This document shows, piece by piece, positions 18,791-27,307 of a stretch of 64,000 nt of DNA. The position numbers and the translations under genes are program-made. The notes beneath the pieces were generated by a model. The model was not told the origin of the DNA. It did no database searches and saw nothing but the letters and a program-made list of their open reading frames with translations. Location of the stretch: positions 434,001 to 498,000 of the forward strand of contig NZ_JAGIOP010000001.1 of the NCBI RefSeq assembly GCF_017876775.1. The letters run 5' to 3'. Every line of letters begins with the position of its first letter. Within the stretch, counting starts at the first letter, position 1. This DNA is from Mycolicibacterium lutetiense (GTDB lineage Bacteria > Actinomycetota > Actinomycetes > Mycobacteriales > Mycobacteriaceae).

Positions 18791-19164
18791 TGGCAATGAG
18801 TCGCATCGACATTGTGCTGGAGCAAGCCCGTACCCGGCTGCACCGACTGCCCGCCTCGGGTCTTTCCGAGGCACTCACTGCCGGAGCCGTGCTGGTCGAC
18901 ATCCGCCCGGCCGCTCAACGCGCCGCCGAAGGGTCGGTGCCCGGCGCGCTGGTCATCGAACGCAACGTGCTGGAGTGGCGCTGCGACCCGACCAGCGAAG
19001 CGCGTCTCCCGCAGGCCGTCGACGACGACGTCTACTGGGTGATCCTGTGCTCGGAGGGCTACACCTCGAGCCTGGCTGCCGCATCGTTGGTGGATCTCGG
19101 GCTGCACCGGTCCACCGATGTCGTCGGCGGGTACCACGCGCTGGTCGCCGCCGGCCAGGTGTAA
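18787..19164 (+). CDS. Single-domain rhodanese-like sulfurtransferase, Rv1066 type
   Basis: A rhodanese domain of about 125 residues with the CH2A-like VLVDIRPAAQRAAEG and the active-site loop beginning at Cys in ILCSEGYTSS. The basic residue that usually closes the loop is missing (Ser-Ser instead of Arg), so the loop may bind a different sulfur donor. GTG 18787 overlaps the previous stop (GTGA); ATG 18796 is an alternative. Translationally coupled to the cysteine dioxygenase. Confidence 0.8.
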   Translation: MMAMSRIDIVLEQARTRLHRLPASGLSEALTAGAVLVDIRPAAQRAAEGSVPGALVIERNVLEWRCDPTSEARLPQAVDDDVYWVILCSEGYTSSLAAASLVDLGLHRSTDVVGGYHALVAAGQV

Positions 19165-19175
19165 ACGGCAGGCGC

Positions 19176-20885
19176 TCAGCTGTTTTCGTTGCTGCTCAAC
19201 AGTGGCCGCAGCTTCGCGGTCTGCTCCGGGGTCCAACCCGGGGGCTGAAGCACCGCGGCCCAGGCGTCTGCCACGTTCTCGACGTACACGTGTCCGTGTC
19301 CGTCGGGAACGTCGATGGCCACTGCCATGTCCGCCGAGACCTGCAGGAAGGTCACCACCGGAATCCACTCCATGCGCCGGGACACGTCGTACCCACGAGG
19401 CTCACGCAGCCAATCCGGTTTGGCGAACAGCAAATCGGGCGTCCACCAGGAGATCGGGTCCGATGCGTGCTGCAGATACACCGCCCGCGGGTGACCCCAC
19501 GGCGCGGCGGGCCGGTCCAGATTCTCGGCTTTCGCGCTGAACCGCACGTTCTGGCCGTTGTCGTAGATCGGCAGCCACTCCGGCGAACCGGCGTCGCGGT
19601 CGCGGGTCAGCGTCGTCCAGATCGTGTTCTTGAACGTCGGACCCGAGAACAGCGCACCGTCGGTACGGGCGATGAGATTGTTCAGCGACAGGAAGGGCGT
19701 CTCGCCACCGAACGACCCGAGGCTCTCCCCGAACACCACCAGCTTGGGACGCTTTTCCTCCGGCATCGCGCGCACCAAGGCGTCGACGGCCTCGAACAAC
19801 GCCTGCCCGGCCTGCCGGGCGTTCTCCTGGTCGACCAGGAACGACAACCAACTCGGCAGGAATGAGTACTGCATCGACACGATCGCGGTGTTGCCGTTGT
19901 ACATGTACTCAAGCGCCGAGGCCTCCGCCTCGTTGATCCAGCCGGTACCCGTAGTGGTGGCCACCGCGACCACGGCACGGTTCAGGCCGCCGGTGCGCTG
20001 CAACTCCCTGGCCGCCAACTCAGCGGTGGCCTTGATGCCGTCAGCGGAATGCAGGCCCGCATAGGCGCGGATCGATTCGGTCGCGGGTTTGCCGTTGAAC
20101 CGCGAAAGCTGTTGCACGGTAGGGCCTGCCGAGACGAAGATCCGGCCCTGATGCCCCAGCGACTCCCAGCTGGCCAGCGACTGGGGGCCGCCCGAGCGCA
20201 GGGGCGACATGGGGGCGGGGAAGTCGGGATCGCTCTCGTCGTTGACCGACGCGAACGTCCGGTTGATGGTGTCCATCGCCACCCGGACCACTACGCCGTT
20301 CAGCAGGGCGATGGACAGCGCCAGCAGCAATGCCACCGCGACCACGGCCGAAACTCGCGGCGGCAGAAAGCGATCCAGCTTCAGGTCCAGGAAACGCACC
20401 AGCTTGCGGACCAATTGTCCGATCTCGACGAACGCGAACAGCACCACGATCGACAGCACGGCGGTCAGCGGGTGATCCCAGAACTTCAGCCGGGGCACAC
20501 CCATGAAGTCCCGGACCTCGTCCTGCCAGATGTGGAAGTAGACGATCATCAGGATCTGCCCGACGACACCGACGACGAGCAAGGTCAGCCAGGCCCACTT
20601 GGGGGCCCTCGGGCTGGTCTCCTTGGATCGCATGTATCGAACCAGCCACACCCCGAAAACGCCGAGGCCGTAGCCGGTTGCGCCGGCCCCGCCGCTGACC
20701 AGGCCCTGGAACAGTGGCCCTCGGGGCAGCAGCGACGGGGTCAGCGAGAACCAGATGAACACCAGACCCACCGCGGTGCCGAAGAACGTGTAGTGGCGCG
20801 CCCACCACACCGGCATGGCATCCGGTTCGGTGGCAACTTCGTCGACGGGATCGGCGGCCGGTGCGGGTGAGTCGGTCTCGGTCAC
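19176..20885 (-). CDS. Membrane-anchored alpha/beta-hydrolase (Rv1069c type)
   Basis: A 569-residue protein with an N-terminal membrane region of about five hydrophobic segments (residues 30-210) and a C-terminal alpha/beta-hydrolase domain. The nucleophile elbow is GESLG in VVFGESLGSFGGETP. Domain order matches the Abhydrolase_9 family and Rv1069c. GTG start at 20885, nine bases after the echA8 stop, so it is the last gene of an echA9-echA8 operon and may hydrolyse acyl esters or CoA esters. Confidence 0.83.
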   Translation of the reverse strand: MTETDSPAPAADPVDEVATEPDAMPVWWARHYTFFGTAVGLVFIWFSLTPSLLPRGPLFQGLVSGGAGATGYGLGVFGVWLVRYMRSKETSPRAPKWAWLTLLVVGVVGQILMIVYFHIWQDEVRDFMGVPRLKFWDHPLTAVLSIVVLFAFVEIGQLVRKLVRFLDLKLDRFLPPRVSAVVAVALLLALSIALLNGVVVRVAMDTINRTFASVNDESDPDFPAPMSPLRSGGPQSLASWESLGHQGRIFVSAGPTVQQLSRFNGKPATESIRAYAGLHSADGIKATAELAARELQRTGGLNRAVVAVATTTGTGWINEAEASALEYMYNGNTAIVSMQYSFLPSWLSFLVDQENARQAGQALFEAVDALVRAMPEEKRPKLVVFGESLGSFGGETPFLSLNNLIARTDGALFSGPTFKNTIWTTLTRDRDAGSPEWLPIYDNGQNVRFSAKAENLDRPAAPWGHPRAVYLQHASDPISWWTPDLLFAKPDWLREPRGYDVSRRMEWIPVVTFLQVSADMAVAIDVPDGHGHVYVENVADAWAAVLQPPGWTPEQTAKLRPLLSSNENS

Positions 20886-20894
20886 CCGTCGACC

Positions 20895-21671
20895 TTAGCG
20901 ATGGGTGAAGTTCGCGGCGCGCTTCTCGGAGAACGCCGCCATGCCTTCCTTCTGGTCGGCGGTGGCGAAGGCCGAGTGAAACAGCCTGCGCTCGTAGAGC
21001 AATCCTTCGGTCAGGCTGGACTCGAACGCGCGACTGACCGCTTCCTTGGCCATCCGCGACGCCGACAGCGACATCCCCGCGATGGTCGCGGCCACGGCCA
21101 GAGACTCGTCGATCAGGGTGTCGGCGGGCACCAGTCGCGACACCAGTCCGGCGCGCTCGGCCTCGACGGCGTCGATGGTGCGGCCGGTGAGGATCAGGTC
21201 CATCGCCTTGGCCTTGCCGATCGCCCGGGTCAACCGCTGGCTGCCGCCCATCCCCGGCAGCACGCCCAGCTTGATCTCGGGCTGACCGAACTTCGCCGAG
21301 TCCGCGGCGATCAGGATGTCGCACATCATCGCCAGCTCACAGCCGCCGCCCAACGCGTATCCGGCGACCGCGGCGATCGTCGGAGTGCGGGTGGCGGCGA
21401 ACTTCGACCACAGTTCGAAGAAGTCGGCCGAGTACACGTCGGCGAACGACAGCTCGGCCATCTCCTTGATATCGGCGCCGGCGGCGAACGCCTTCTCATT
21501 GCCGGTGACGATGATCGCACCGACGCTCGGGTCGCCGTCGAGTTCGGCTGCGGCCGTCGTTACCTCGGTCATCACCTGGGTGTTGAGCGCGTTGAGCGCC
21601 TTGGGCCGGTTCAACTTGATGGTGGCGACCCGGTCGGTGCGGGTCACCAGGATCGTCTCGAACTCACTCAT
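20895..21671 (-). CDS. echA8: Enoyl-CoA hydratase EchA8
   Basis: A 258-residue crotonase adding water to 2-enoyl-CoA in beta-oxidation. The oxyanion motifs [11 protein letters not shown] and [15 protein letters not shown] and the glutamates expected of a hydratase in the region [16 protein letters not shown] are present. Its ATG overlaps the echA9 stop (ATGA), so the two are translationally coupled. Synteny matches Rv1070c. Confidence 0.93.
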   Translation of the reverse strand: MSEFETILVTRTDRVATIKLNRPKALNALNTQVMTEVTTAAAELDGDPSVGAIIVTGNEKAFAAGADIKEMAELSFADVYSADFFELWSKFAATRTPTIAAVAGYALGGGCELAMMCDILIAADSAKFGQPEIKLGVLPGMGGSQRLTRAIGKAKAMDLILTGRTIDAVEAERAGLVSRLVPADTLIDESLAVAATIAGMSLSASRMAKEAVSRAFESSLTEGLLYERRLFHSAFATADQKEGMAAFSEKRAANFTHR

Positions 21672-22717
21672 TGGTTGTCCTCCTGGAAGGTCAGATCAGG
21701 GCTGGTCGGAACGAAGTACGCCTCGATGTCGGCGGGGGTGACCGCTGCGACCGAGGCCGGGGACCATTGCGGGTTGCGGTCCTTGTCGACGAGTTGAGCG
21801 CGGATGCCCTCGACGAAGTCATGAGATTTCACCGAGGCGGACGAGGTTCGGTACTCCTGGCGCAGCACGTCCTCCAGTGTCGCCAGCTCGGCGGCCCGGC
21901 GCACCGCTTCCAGCGTGACGGCCAGGGCGATGGGGGAGCGGGTGGCGATCAGATCCGCAGCAGCGTGCGCGGCCGGTTCGTCGTGCCCGCGCAGTGCGGC
22001 GATGATGTCGGCCACGGTGTCACCGGCATAGCACTCGTCGATCCAGCCGCGCTGTTCGAGCAGTGGGCTGGCCGGCGGTTCGGTGGCGTAGGTGGCCAGG
22101 GCGTTCTTCACGCCGCCGTTGACGATGGCCTCGGCGAAGTCGGCCAGCTGGTCGTGCGACACGTAATGGTCGGCGAAGCCCATGGCGATGGCGTCGGCTC
22201 CGGAGAACGGGGCGCCGGTGAGCGCGGCGTGCAGGCCGAGCGCGCCGGGGGCGCGCGAGAGCAGATAGGTGCCGCCGACGTCGGGGATGAAACCGATGCC
22301 GACCTCGGGCATCGCCATCTTGGTGGTGTCGGTCGCGACCCGGACGCTGCCGTGGGATGCGACGCCGACGCCGCCGCCCATCACGATGCCGTCCATCAAC
22401 GCGACATATGGTTTCGGATAGCTACCGATATAGGCGTTGAGCAGGTATTCGTCGTACCAGAACCGCTGCGCAGCCCCGTCGTCGGCCTTCGCGCTGTGAT
22501 AGAGCGCCACCACGTCACCACCCGCGCACAACCCGCGTTCGCCGGCACCGGTCAACAGCACGGTGTGGATGGAGTCGTCGTCCGCCCAGGCGTGCAGCGC
22601 TTCGGAGATGCCCGCGACCATGGCGTCATTGAGCGAGTTGATCGCCTTGGGCCGGTTCAGCGTGAGGATGCCGACGCCGTTGCGGACACTTACTAGGACG
22701 TCCTCGTTTTCTGTCAC
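21668..22717 (-). CDS. echA9: 3-hydroxyisobutyryl-CoA hydrolase / enoyl-CoA hydratase family protein EchA9
   Basis: A 349-residue crotonase-fold protein. Length and the motifs [18 protein letters not shown] and [19 protein letters not shown] are those of 3-hydroxyisobutyryl-CoA hydrolases (valine breakdown) rather than plain hydratases, although the M. tuberculosis gene (Rv1071c) is named echA9. Start GTG 22717 is set by a TAGATT -10 seven bases upstream; upstream codons in the same frame lack support. Confidence 0.88.
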   Translation of the reverse strand: MTENEDVLVSVRNGVGILTLNRPKAINSLNDAMVAGISEALHAWADDDSIHTVLLTGAGERGLCAGGDVVALYHSAKADDGAAQRFWYDEYLLNAYIGSYPKPYVALMDGIVMGGGVGVASHGSVRVATDTTKMAMPEVGIGFIPDVGGTYLLSRAPGALGLHAALTGAPFSGADAIAMGFADHYVSHDQLADFAEAIVNGGVKNALATYATEPPASPLLEQRGWIDECYAGDTVADIIAALRGHDEPAAHAAADLIATRSPIALAVTLEAVRRAAELATLEDVLRQEYRTSSASVKSHDFVEGIRAQLVDKDRNPQWSPASVAAVTPADIEAYFVPTSPDLTFQEDNQ

Positions 22718-22724
22718 GAGTTGC

Positions 22725-22730
22725 AATCTA
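22725..22730 (-). promoter_or_regulatory. -10 hexamer of leaderless echA9
   Basis: TAGATT on the minus strand seven bases before GTG 22717; heads the echA9-echA8-Rv1069c operon. Confidence 0.45.
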
Positions 22731-22817
22731 GTTCGGACCCCCTGTTGTGGTGCGCTACGGGTAGGGTTTGCCTCAAGATCAAACCTGGACGTTTCCTGAA
22801 AGCTTTCTGGAGTCGAC

Positions 22818-22844
22818 GGGAACCCAGCCGGACCATTGATCGTT
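22818..22844 (+). promoter_or_regulatory. ECF-sigma-type promoter (SigE/SigH-like)
   Basis: GGGAAC, 17 bases, CGTT. This fits the consensus of the mycobacterial ECF sigma factors SigE and SigH. It lies 48 bases before the Rv1072-type start. Which sigma factor reads it is not decided by the motif. Confidence 0.5.
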
Positions 22845-22892
22845 GAGCTACTAGTTCGTACTCGAACACATCTCATCAGAGAGGACCCGACG

Positions 22893-23735
22893 GTGCGCGA
22901 AACCAGCAACCCGGTATTCCGCAGCCTGCCAAAGCAGCAGGGCGGATACGCACAATTCGGTACCGGAGCCGCCGGCTTCGGTGCACAGCAAATGCAGCAG
23001 CATGCGCCGGAGTACTTGGACCAGCAGCAGGCCGGCGTTTCTCGCCCGCTGACCATTGATGACGTCGTCACCAAGACCGGCATCACCCTGGCCGTGCTGT
23101 CGGCCGTCGCGGTGGTGTCCTACTTCCTGGTGTCGGGCAACCTGGGCCTGGCGACGCCGTTCGCGCTGATCGGCGGTCTCGGCGGCCTGGCGCTCGTCCT
23201 GGTAGCCACCTTCGGCCGCAAGCAGGACAACCCGGCGATCGTGCTGAGCTACGCGGCGCTGGAGGGCCTGTTCCTCGGTGCGGTGTCGTTCATCATCGCC
23301 AACGTCGCCTCGGTCGGCGGACCCGGCATGATCGCGCAGGCGGTTGTCGGGACCATGGGTGTGTTCTTCGGAATGCTCGTCGTCTACAAGACCGGGGCCA
23401 TCCGCGTCACGCCGAAGTTCACCCGCATGATCGTGGCCGCCATGTTCGGCGTCCTGGCACTCATGCTGCTCAACTTCGTGTTGGCGATGTTCGGCGTTGG
23501 CGGCGGTGCCGGTATGGGCCTGCGCGACGGCGGCATGATGGCCATCATCTTCTCGCTGGTGTGTATCGGCATCGCGGCGTTCAGCTTCCTGATCGACTTC
23601 GACGCCGCCGACCAGATGGTCCGTGCCGGTGCTCCGGAGAAGGCCGCGTGGGGCATCGCCCTGGGCCTGACCGTCACCCTGGTCTGGCTGTACATCGAGA
23701 TCCTCCGGTTGCTGTCGTACTTCAACAACGACTAG
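22893..23735 (+). CDS. Bax inhibitor-1/YccA-family membrane protein (Rv1072 type)
   Basis: A 280-residue protein with a Gln/Gly-rich cytosolic N-terminus (about 60 residues) and seven hydrophobic segments. The pattern, with charged FSFLIDFDAADQMV before the last segment, is that of BI-1-like proteins. GTG 22893 has GAGAGG seven bases upstream. It has an ECF-type promoter and a strong intrinsic terminator, so it is a single-gene unit, probably stress-responsive. Role in bacteria is not settled. Confidence 0.85.
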   Translation: MRETSNPVFRSLPKQQGGYAQFGTGAAGFGAQQMQQHAPEYLDQQQAGVSRPLTIDDVVTKTGITLAVLSAVAVVSYFLVSGNLGLATPFALIGGLGGLALVLVATFGRKQDNPAIVLSYAALEGLFLGAVSFIIANVASVGGPGMIAQAVVGTMGVFFGMLVVYKTGAIRVTPKFTRMIVAAMFGVLALMLLNFVLAMFGVGGGAGMGLRDGGMMAIIFSLVCIGIAAFSFLIDFDAADQMVRAGAPEKAAWGIALGLTVTLVWLYIEILRLLSYFNND

Positions 23736-23753
23736 CAACCCTGCCCCGAGAAA

Positions 23754-23785
23754 GGCGTCCGCGATTGCGGGCGCCTTTTTCTTTT
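23754..23785 (+). terminator. Intrinsic terminator of the Rv1072-type gene
   Basis: Nine-pair stem (23754-23762 with 23767-23775, one T-G pair), loop GATT, followed by TTTTTCTTTT. A textbook rho-independent terminator, unusual for mycobacteria in having a real U-tract. Confidence 0.92.
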
Positions 23786-23798
23786 GGGTTTTGGCGAC

Positions 23799-23874
23799 CG
23801 AGCCTGCGCTGACGGCACCGAGTCTGCACTCAGGGCGTGAAATCGCACGAATCCGCACTCCGAGCGCAGGCTCG
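23799..23874. repeat. Long inverted repeat before the DUF559-type gene
   Basis: Perfect 12-base arms (23799-23810, 23863-23874) around 52 bases. The interior contains CGAGTCTGC and GCGTGAAATCGC, both also found in the hairpin after the gene (24837-24892). The two elements look like relatives. Confidence 0.7.
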
Positions 23875-23969
23875 ACGCCCTGTACACAGAGTCGATTTCA
23901 TCCACAGCTGTGGCTCGCCGACGCCTTCGTGAATGCCCGCTGTCGGAGATGGCTCGCAACGTCGACACC

Positions 23970-24830
23970 ATGACCATCTTCGACAGTCCGTTCATCGGTT
24001 CAGAAGCGTTGCGGGCCGGTCTGATCCGCAAGCATCAGTTGCGCGCGAATTTCCGCGCCATCCTGCCCGACGTCTATGTGGCCCGGGACTTCAGTCCGGG
24101 GCTGCTTGATCGGGCCAGGGCAGCATGGCTGTGGTCGCACCGCCGGGGAGTGCTGGCAGGTGCCACCGCTGCAGCGTTGCACGGGGCGAAATGGGTCGAC
24201 GATTCCGCGCCGGTTGAGTTGATCTGGACCAATGCCAGGAGCCCGCTCGGCGTGCGGACATCCGCAATGCGCTTGCAGCCGAACGAGATCGGACAGGTCC
24301 GCGAACTGCCCGTGACGACACCCGAGCGGACTGCGTTCGACATCGGCCGCACGCCAGGCCTCGGTCGCGCGGTGGCCCGGCTCGATTCCCTCGTCAGGGC
24401 AACGGGATTGAAGGTTCGCGATGTGGAACAAGTGGCGGCCCGGTATCGCGGAGCGCGCGGACTGCGCCAAATCGAGAGGGCGCTTCCGATGCTCGATGCC
24501 GGGTCGCAATCTCCGAAGGAAACCTGGCTGCGCCTGCTCCTCATCGATGATGGTCTACCGCGCCCGCAGACTCAGATCCCAGTGATCGGGGCAAACGGCT
24601 ATGCGTTCGCCTACCTCGATATGGGCTGGACCGAATGGATGGTCGCGGTGGAGTACGACGGGGACCAACATCGCAGTGATCGCATGCAATACGTGAAGGA
24701 CATCCGCCGGACAGCCGAGCTGGAGCGGATGGGCTGGATCATCGTCAGGGTGGTGGCAGAGGACCGGCCGTCCGACATCCTAAGAAGAGTGCGGGCAGCG
24801 ATCGCCAGTAGGCAAGTCACGCTGCTCTGA
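23970..24830 (+). CDS. DUF559/AbiEi-like protein (Rv1073 type)
   Basis: A 286-residue protein in two parts. The N-terminal part (to about 190) resembles the AbiEi-like proteins often seen in actinobacteria. The C-terminal part has EYDGDQH followed by DRMQYVKDIRR and GWIIVRV, the pattern of the DUF559 branch of the Vsr/PD-(D/E)XK nuclease fold. Nuclease activity is not shown for the family as far as I know. ATG 23970 matches the usual start (MTIFDSPFIGSEAL); ATG 23949 is possible. It is flanked on both sides by related long hairpins. Confidence 0.7.
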   Translation: MTIFDSPFIGSEALRAGLIRKHQLRANFRAILPDVYVARDFSPGLLDRARAAWLWSHRRGVLAGATAAALHGAKWVDDSAPVELIWTNARSPLGVRTSAMRLQPNEIGQVRELPVTTPERTAFDIGRTPGLGRAVARLDSLVRATGLKVRDVEQVAARYRGARGLRQIERALPMLDAGSQSPKETWLRLLLIDDGLPRPQTQIPVIGANGYAFAYLDMGWTEWMVAVEYDGDQHRSDRMQYVKDIRRTAELERMGWIIVRVVAEDRPSDILRRVRAAIASRQVTLL

Positions 24831-24836
24831 GTACAG

Positions 24837-24892
24837 CGAGTCTGCGCACAGATCGCGAAATCGCGTGAAATCGCGATCTGTACGCAGACTCG
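24837..24892. repeat. Long hairpin between the DUF559-type gene and fadA3
   Basis: Outer stem 24837-24846/24883-24892 (CGAGTCTGCG), a C-A mismatch (24847/24882), inner stem 24848-24858/24871-24881 and a 12-base loop. Same plan, including the C-A mismatch after ten pairs, as 8073-8130. It lies between convergent genes and may terminate both. Confidence 0.75.
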
Positions 24893-24903
24893 GCGAGAAG
24901 CAA

Positions 24904-26121
24904 TTAGGAGAGACGCTCCACAACCATCGCCATACCCTGGCCGCCGCCGACACACATCGACTCGATGCCGAAGGTCTTGTCGTAGGTCTGCAGGTTGTTC
25001 AGCAGCGTGGCGGTGATGCGGGCACCGGTCATGCCGAACGGGTGGCCCAGCGCGATCGCGCCGCCCGAAACGTTCAGCTTGTCCTCGTCGATGCCGAGCT
25101 CACGAGCCGAACCGATCACCTGGACGGCGAAGGCCTCGTTGATCTCGACCAGGTCGATATCGGAGATCTTCTTTCCGGCCTTGGCGAGCGCCCTCTTGAT
25201 GGCCTCGATCGGACCCAGGCCCATGATCTCCGGCGACAGGCCGGACACCCCGGTGGACACGATCCGAGCCAGCGGGGTCAGGCCCAGCTCCTTGGCCTTG
25301 GTGTCGCTCATGATGACGACGGCGGCAGCGCCGTCGTTCAGGGGACACGCGTTGCCGGCGGTGATCGTGCCGTTGGCCCGGAACACCGGCTTGAGCTGGC
25401 TGATCTTCTCGTACGACGTGCCGGCACGCGGGCCGTCGTCGGTGGAGACGACGGTGCCGTCGGGCAGCGTCACGGGTGAGATCTCGCGCTCGAAGAAGCC
25501 GCTCTTGATGGCTTCCTCGGCGCGGTTCTGCGAGCGCACGCCCCAGCGGTCCTGGTCCTCGCGGCTGATGCCGGTGTAGGTGACGACGTTCTCGGCCGTC
25601 TGGCCCATGGCGATGTAGACGTCGGGGATGAGGCCGTCCTCGCGCGGGTCATGCCACTTGCTCTCGTCCTCAGCCTGCTTGAGGGTGCGCGCCTGTGCCT
25701 CGTCGAACAGCGAGTTCTTCGAGTTCGGCGCACCGTCGGCGGCACCGACGCCGAACCGCGACACCGTCTCGACACCTGCGGAGATGAACACGTCACCCTC
25801 GCCGGCCTTGATGGCGTGGAAAGCCATCCGGGTGGTCTGCAGCGACGACGAGCAGTACCGGTTGACGGTGGTGCCGGGGAGGAAGTCGTAGCCGAGTTCG
25901 ACGGCCACCGCGCGAGCGATGTTGTAGCCGGCCTCACCGGCGGGCTGGGCGCAGCCCATCATCAGGTCGTCGATGTGCCGGGGATCCAGGGACGGCACTT
26001 TGTCCAGAACGGCTTTCACCATCTGCGCGGCGAGGTCGTCGGGACGCATGGTGGCCAGCGACCCCTTGACGGCGCGGCCGATCGGTGAGCGGGCGGTGGC
26101 AACGATGACGGCTTCAGGCAT
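24904..26121 (-). CDS. fadA3: Acetyl-CoA acetyltransferase / 3-ketoacyl-CoA thiolase FadA3
   Basis: A 405-residue degradative-type thiolase, the last step of beta-oxidation. The nucleophile Cys lies in NRYCSSSLQ (near residue 90), the histidine in GGAIALGHPFGMTGAR and the second cysteine in CVGGGQG. AGGAG precedes ATG 26121. Synteny matches Rv1074c. It follows the Rv1075c-type gene on the same strand with a 42-base gap. Confidence 0.93.
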   Translation of the reverse strand: MPEAVIVATARSPIGRAVKGSLATMRPDDLAAQMVKAVLDKVPSLDPRHIDDLMMGCAQPAGEAGYNIARAVAVELGYDFLPGTTVNRYCSSSLQTTRMAFHAIKAGEGDVFISAGVETVSRFGVGAADGAPNSKNSLFDEAQARTLKQAEDESKWHDPREDGLIPDVYIAMGQTAENVVTYTGISREDQDRWGVRSQNRAEEAIKSGFFEREISPVTLPDGTVVSTDDGPRAGTSYEKISQLKPVFRANGTITAGNACPLNDGAAAVVIMSDTKAKELGLTPLARIVSTGVSGLSPEIMGLGPIEAIKRALAKAGKKISDIDLVEINEAFAVQVIGSARELGIDEDKLNVSGGAIALGHPFGMTGARITATLLNNLQTYDKTFGIESMCVGGGQGMAMVVERLS

Positions 26122-26163
26122 GACGGCTCCTGCTAATCGAATGGCTTGAAAACTCAGTTGAAA

Positions 26164-27102
26164 CTAGCCCGCGGGCACCACGATGGGTGCGGGCACCCCG
26201 GTTGAGCGGCGCCACAGCCGGCTGACACTGCCCAGTCGGGTCCACAGGGCTCCGTTATGCGCGGTCGCGGATTCCAGTGCCTCGTCGCCGTCCCATTCGC
26301 CCAGGACGCTGCACAGCGCGGGCAGCAGCTGCGTGGCCGCAAGTGCATATCCGGCCGCCGACGGATGGAACATGTCCTCGGAGAACAGCAGGTCAGGGGC
26401 TTTGTGGAACTCCGGAGTCAACAGATCCGAGAATGGCACCGGGACGCCTCCCGCGGCCCGTACGGCAGCGGCCTGGGCGCGGGCCAGCCGTAGGCCACGG
26501 GCGCGGGTGAAAGCGCGCAAGGGCTGCGGGATTGCGGTGATCACCCCGAAATCCGGGCAGGTGCCGACCACGACGACGGCTCCTGCCGCCCGCAGTCGGC
26601 GCACTGCGTCGCCGAGTCGGCGGGCCGACGGACCGAGGCCGTTGGGTTTGGTGATGTCGTTGGCGCCGATCATGATCACGGCGGCGTCCGGTGGTGGGCC
26701 CGCCACGAACATGGCATCGATTTGGCCGGACAGCCCCTTCGACGTGGCGCCGACGATCGCCTTCGTGCTCAACCGGATTCGTTTGTCGAACTGATCGGCC
26801 ACACCCCGGGCGATCAACACCCCGGGCACCTCGTCGGCAACCCGGCAGCCGTATCCGGTGGCGGTCGAGTCGCCGAAGATCATCAGGTGCAGGTCGAAGG
26901 GGACGTCGCGCTCCCACTTCTCCACCGGCCCGCCACCGGCGAGGTACACGCCGTCGGCGCGGGGCGGGACGTCCCAGGACTTGGGGATGACCTGCCGGGC
27001 CTTGTCCGCCTGCCCGCTCAACAGATTGCGCGCACCGATGTAGGCCGAAGCCGTAGATGCCACCACCGCAGCGGCGAGGCTAATGGTCGACCGACGCGCC
27101 AT
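26164..27102 (-). CDS. Exported GDSL/SGNH esterase (Rv1075c type)
   Basis: A 312-residue SGNH hydrolase. An N-terminal hydrophobic segment (residues 5-25) acts as signal or anchor. Blocks are clear: GDSTATGYG with the nucleophile Ser, MIGANDIT (block III Asn) and EDMFHPSAAGYA with the Asp-x-x-His pair. The M. tuberculosis protein Rv1075c has been reported as a GDSL-like esterase. ATG 27102 preferred; GTG 27114 is possible. Confidence 0.85.
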   Translation of the reverse strand: MARRSTISLAAAVVASTASAYIGARNLLSGQADKARQVIPKSWDVPPRADGVYLAGGGPVEKWERDVPFDLHLMIFGDSTATGYGCRVADEVPGVLIARGVADQFDKRIRLSTKAIVGATSKGLSGQIDAMFVAGPPPDAAVIMIGANDITKPNGLGPSARRLGDAVRRLRAAGAVVVVGTCPDFGVITAIPQPLRAFTRARGLRLARAQAAAVRAAGGVPVPFSDLLTPEFHKAPDLLFSEDMFHPSAAGYALAATQLLPALCSVLGEWDGDEALESATAHNGALWTRLGSVSRLWRRSTGVPAPIVVPAG

Positions 27103-27196
27103 GCGTATGCCCACGAGCTGAGTCTAGGCGGATGCCACGGGTTGTCCGCGTGGCGCATCGCCCGTGCCGGTCACGGTGCTGTATCAAGTCCGGTAT

Positions 27197-27214
27197 CAAA
27201 TCAGTTTATTTGAC
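27197..27214. promoter_or_regulatory. AT-rich inverted repeat upstream of the lipU-like gene
   Basis: TCAAAT-CAGTTT-ATTTGA, six-base arms, in an unusually AT-rich stretch (27180-27245). A possible operator for a TetR- or GntR-like regulator; no known motif recognised. Confidence 0.35.
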
Positions 27215-27261
27215 TGTTGAACTGTTTACGAATGTCAAGCTAAGTTACCCGGGTTGTCTGA

Positions 27262-27275
27262 GTGACGAAGCTCAC
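27262..27275. promoter_or_regulatory. CRP-like operator upstream of the lipU-like gene
   Basis: GTGA-CGAAGC-TCAC, a full match to the GTGA-N6-TCAC core of the mycobacterial CRP site, 32 bases before the start codon. At this distance it would overlap the promoter or start site, so repression is as likely as activation. Confidence 0.55.
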
Positions 27276-27307
27276 CTAGCACTACAAAGACGTAGGAAGT
27301 GGTGACC

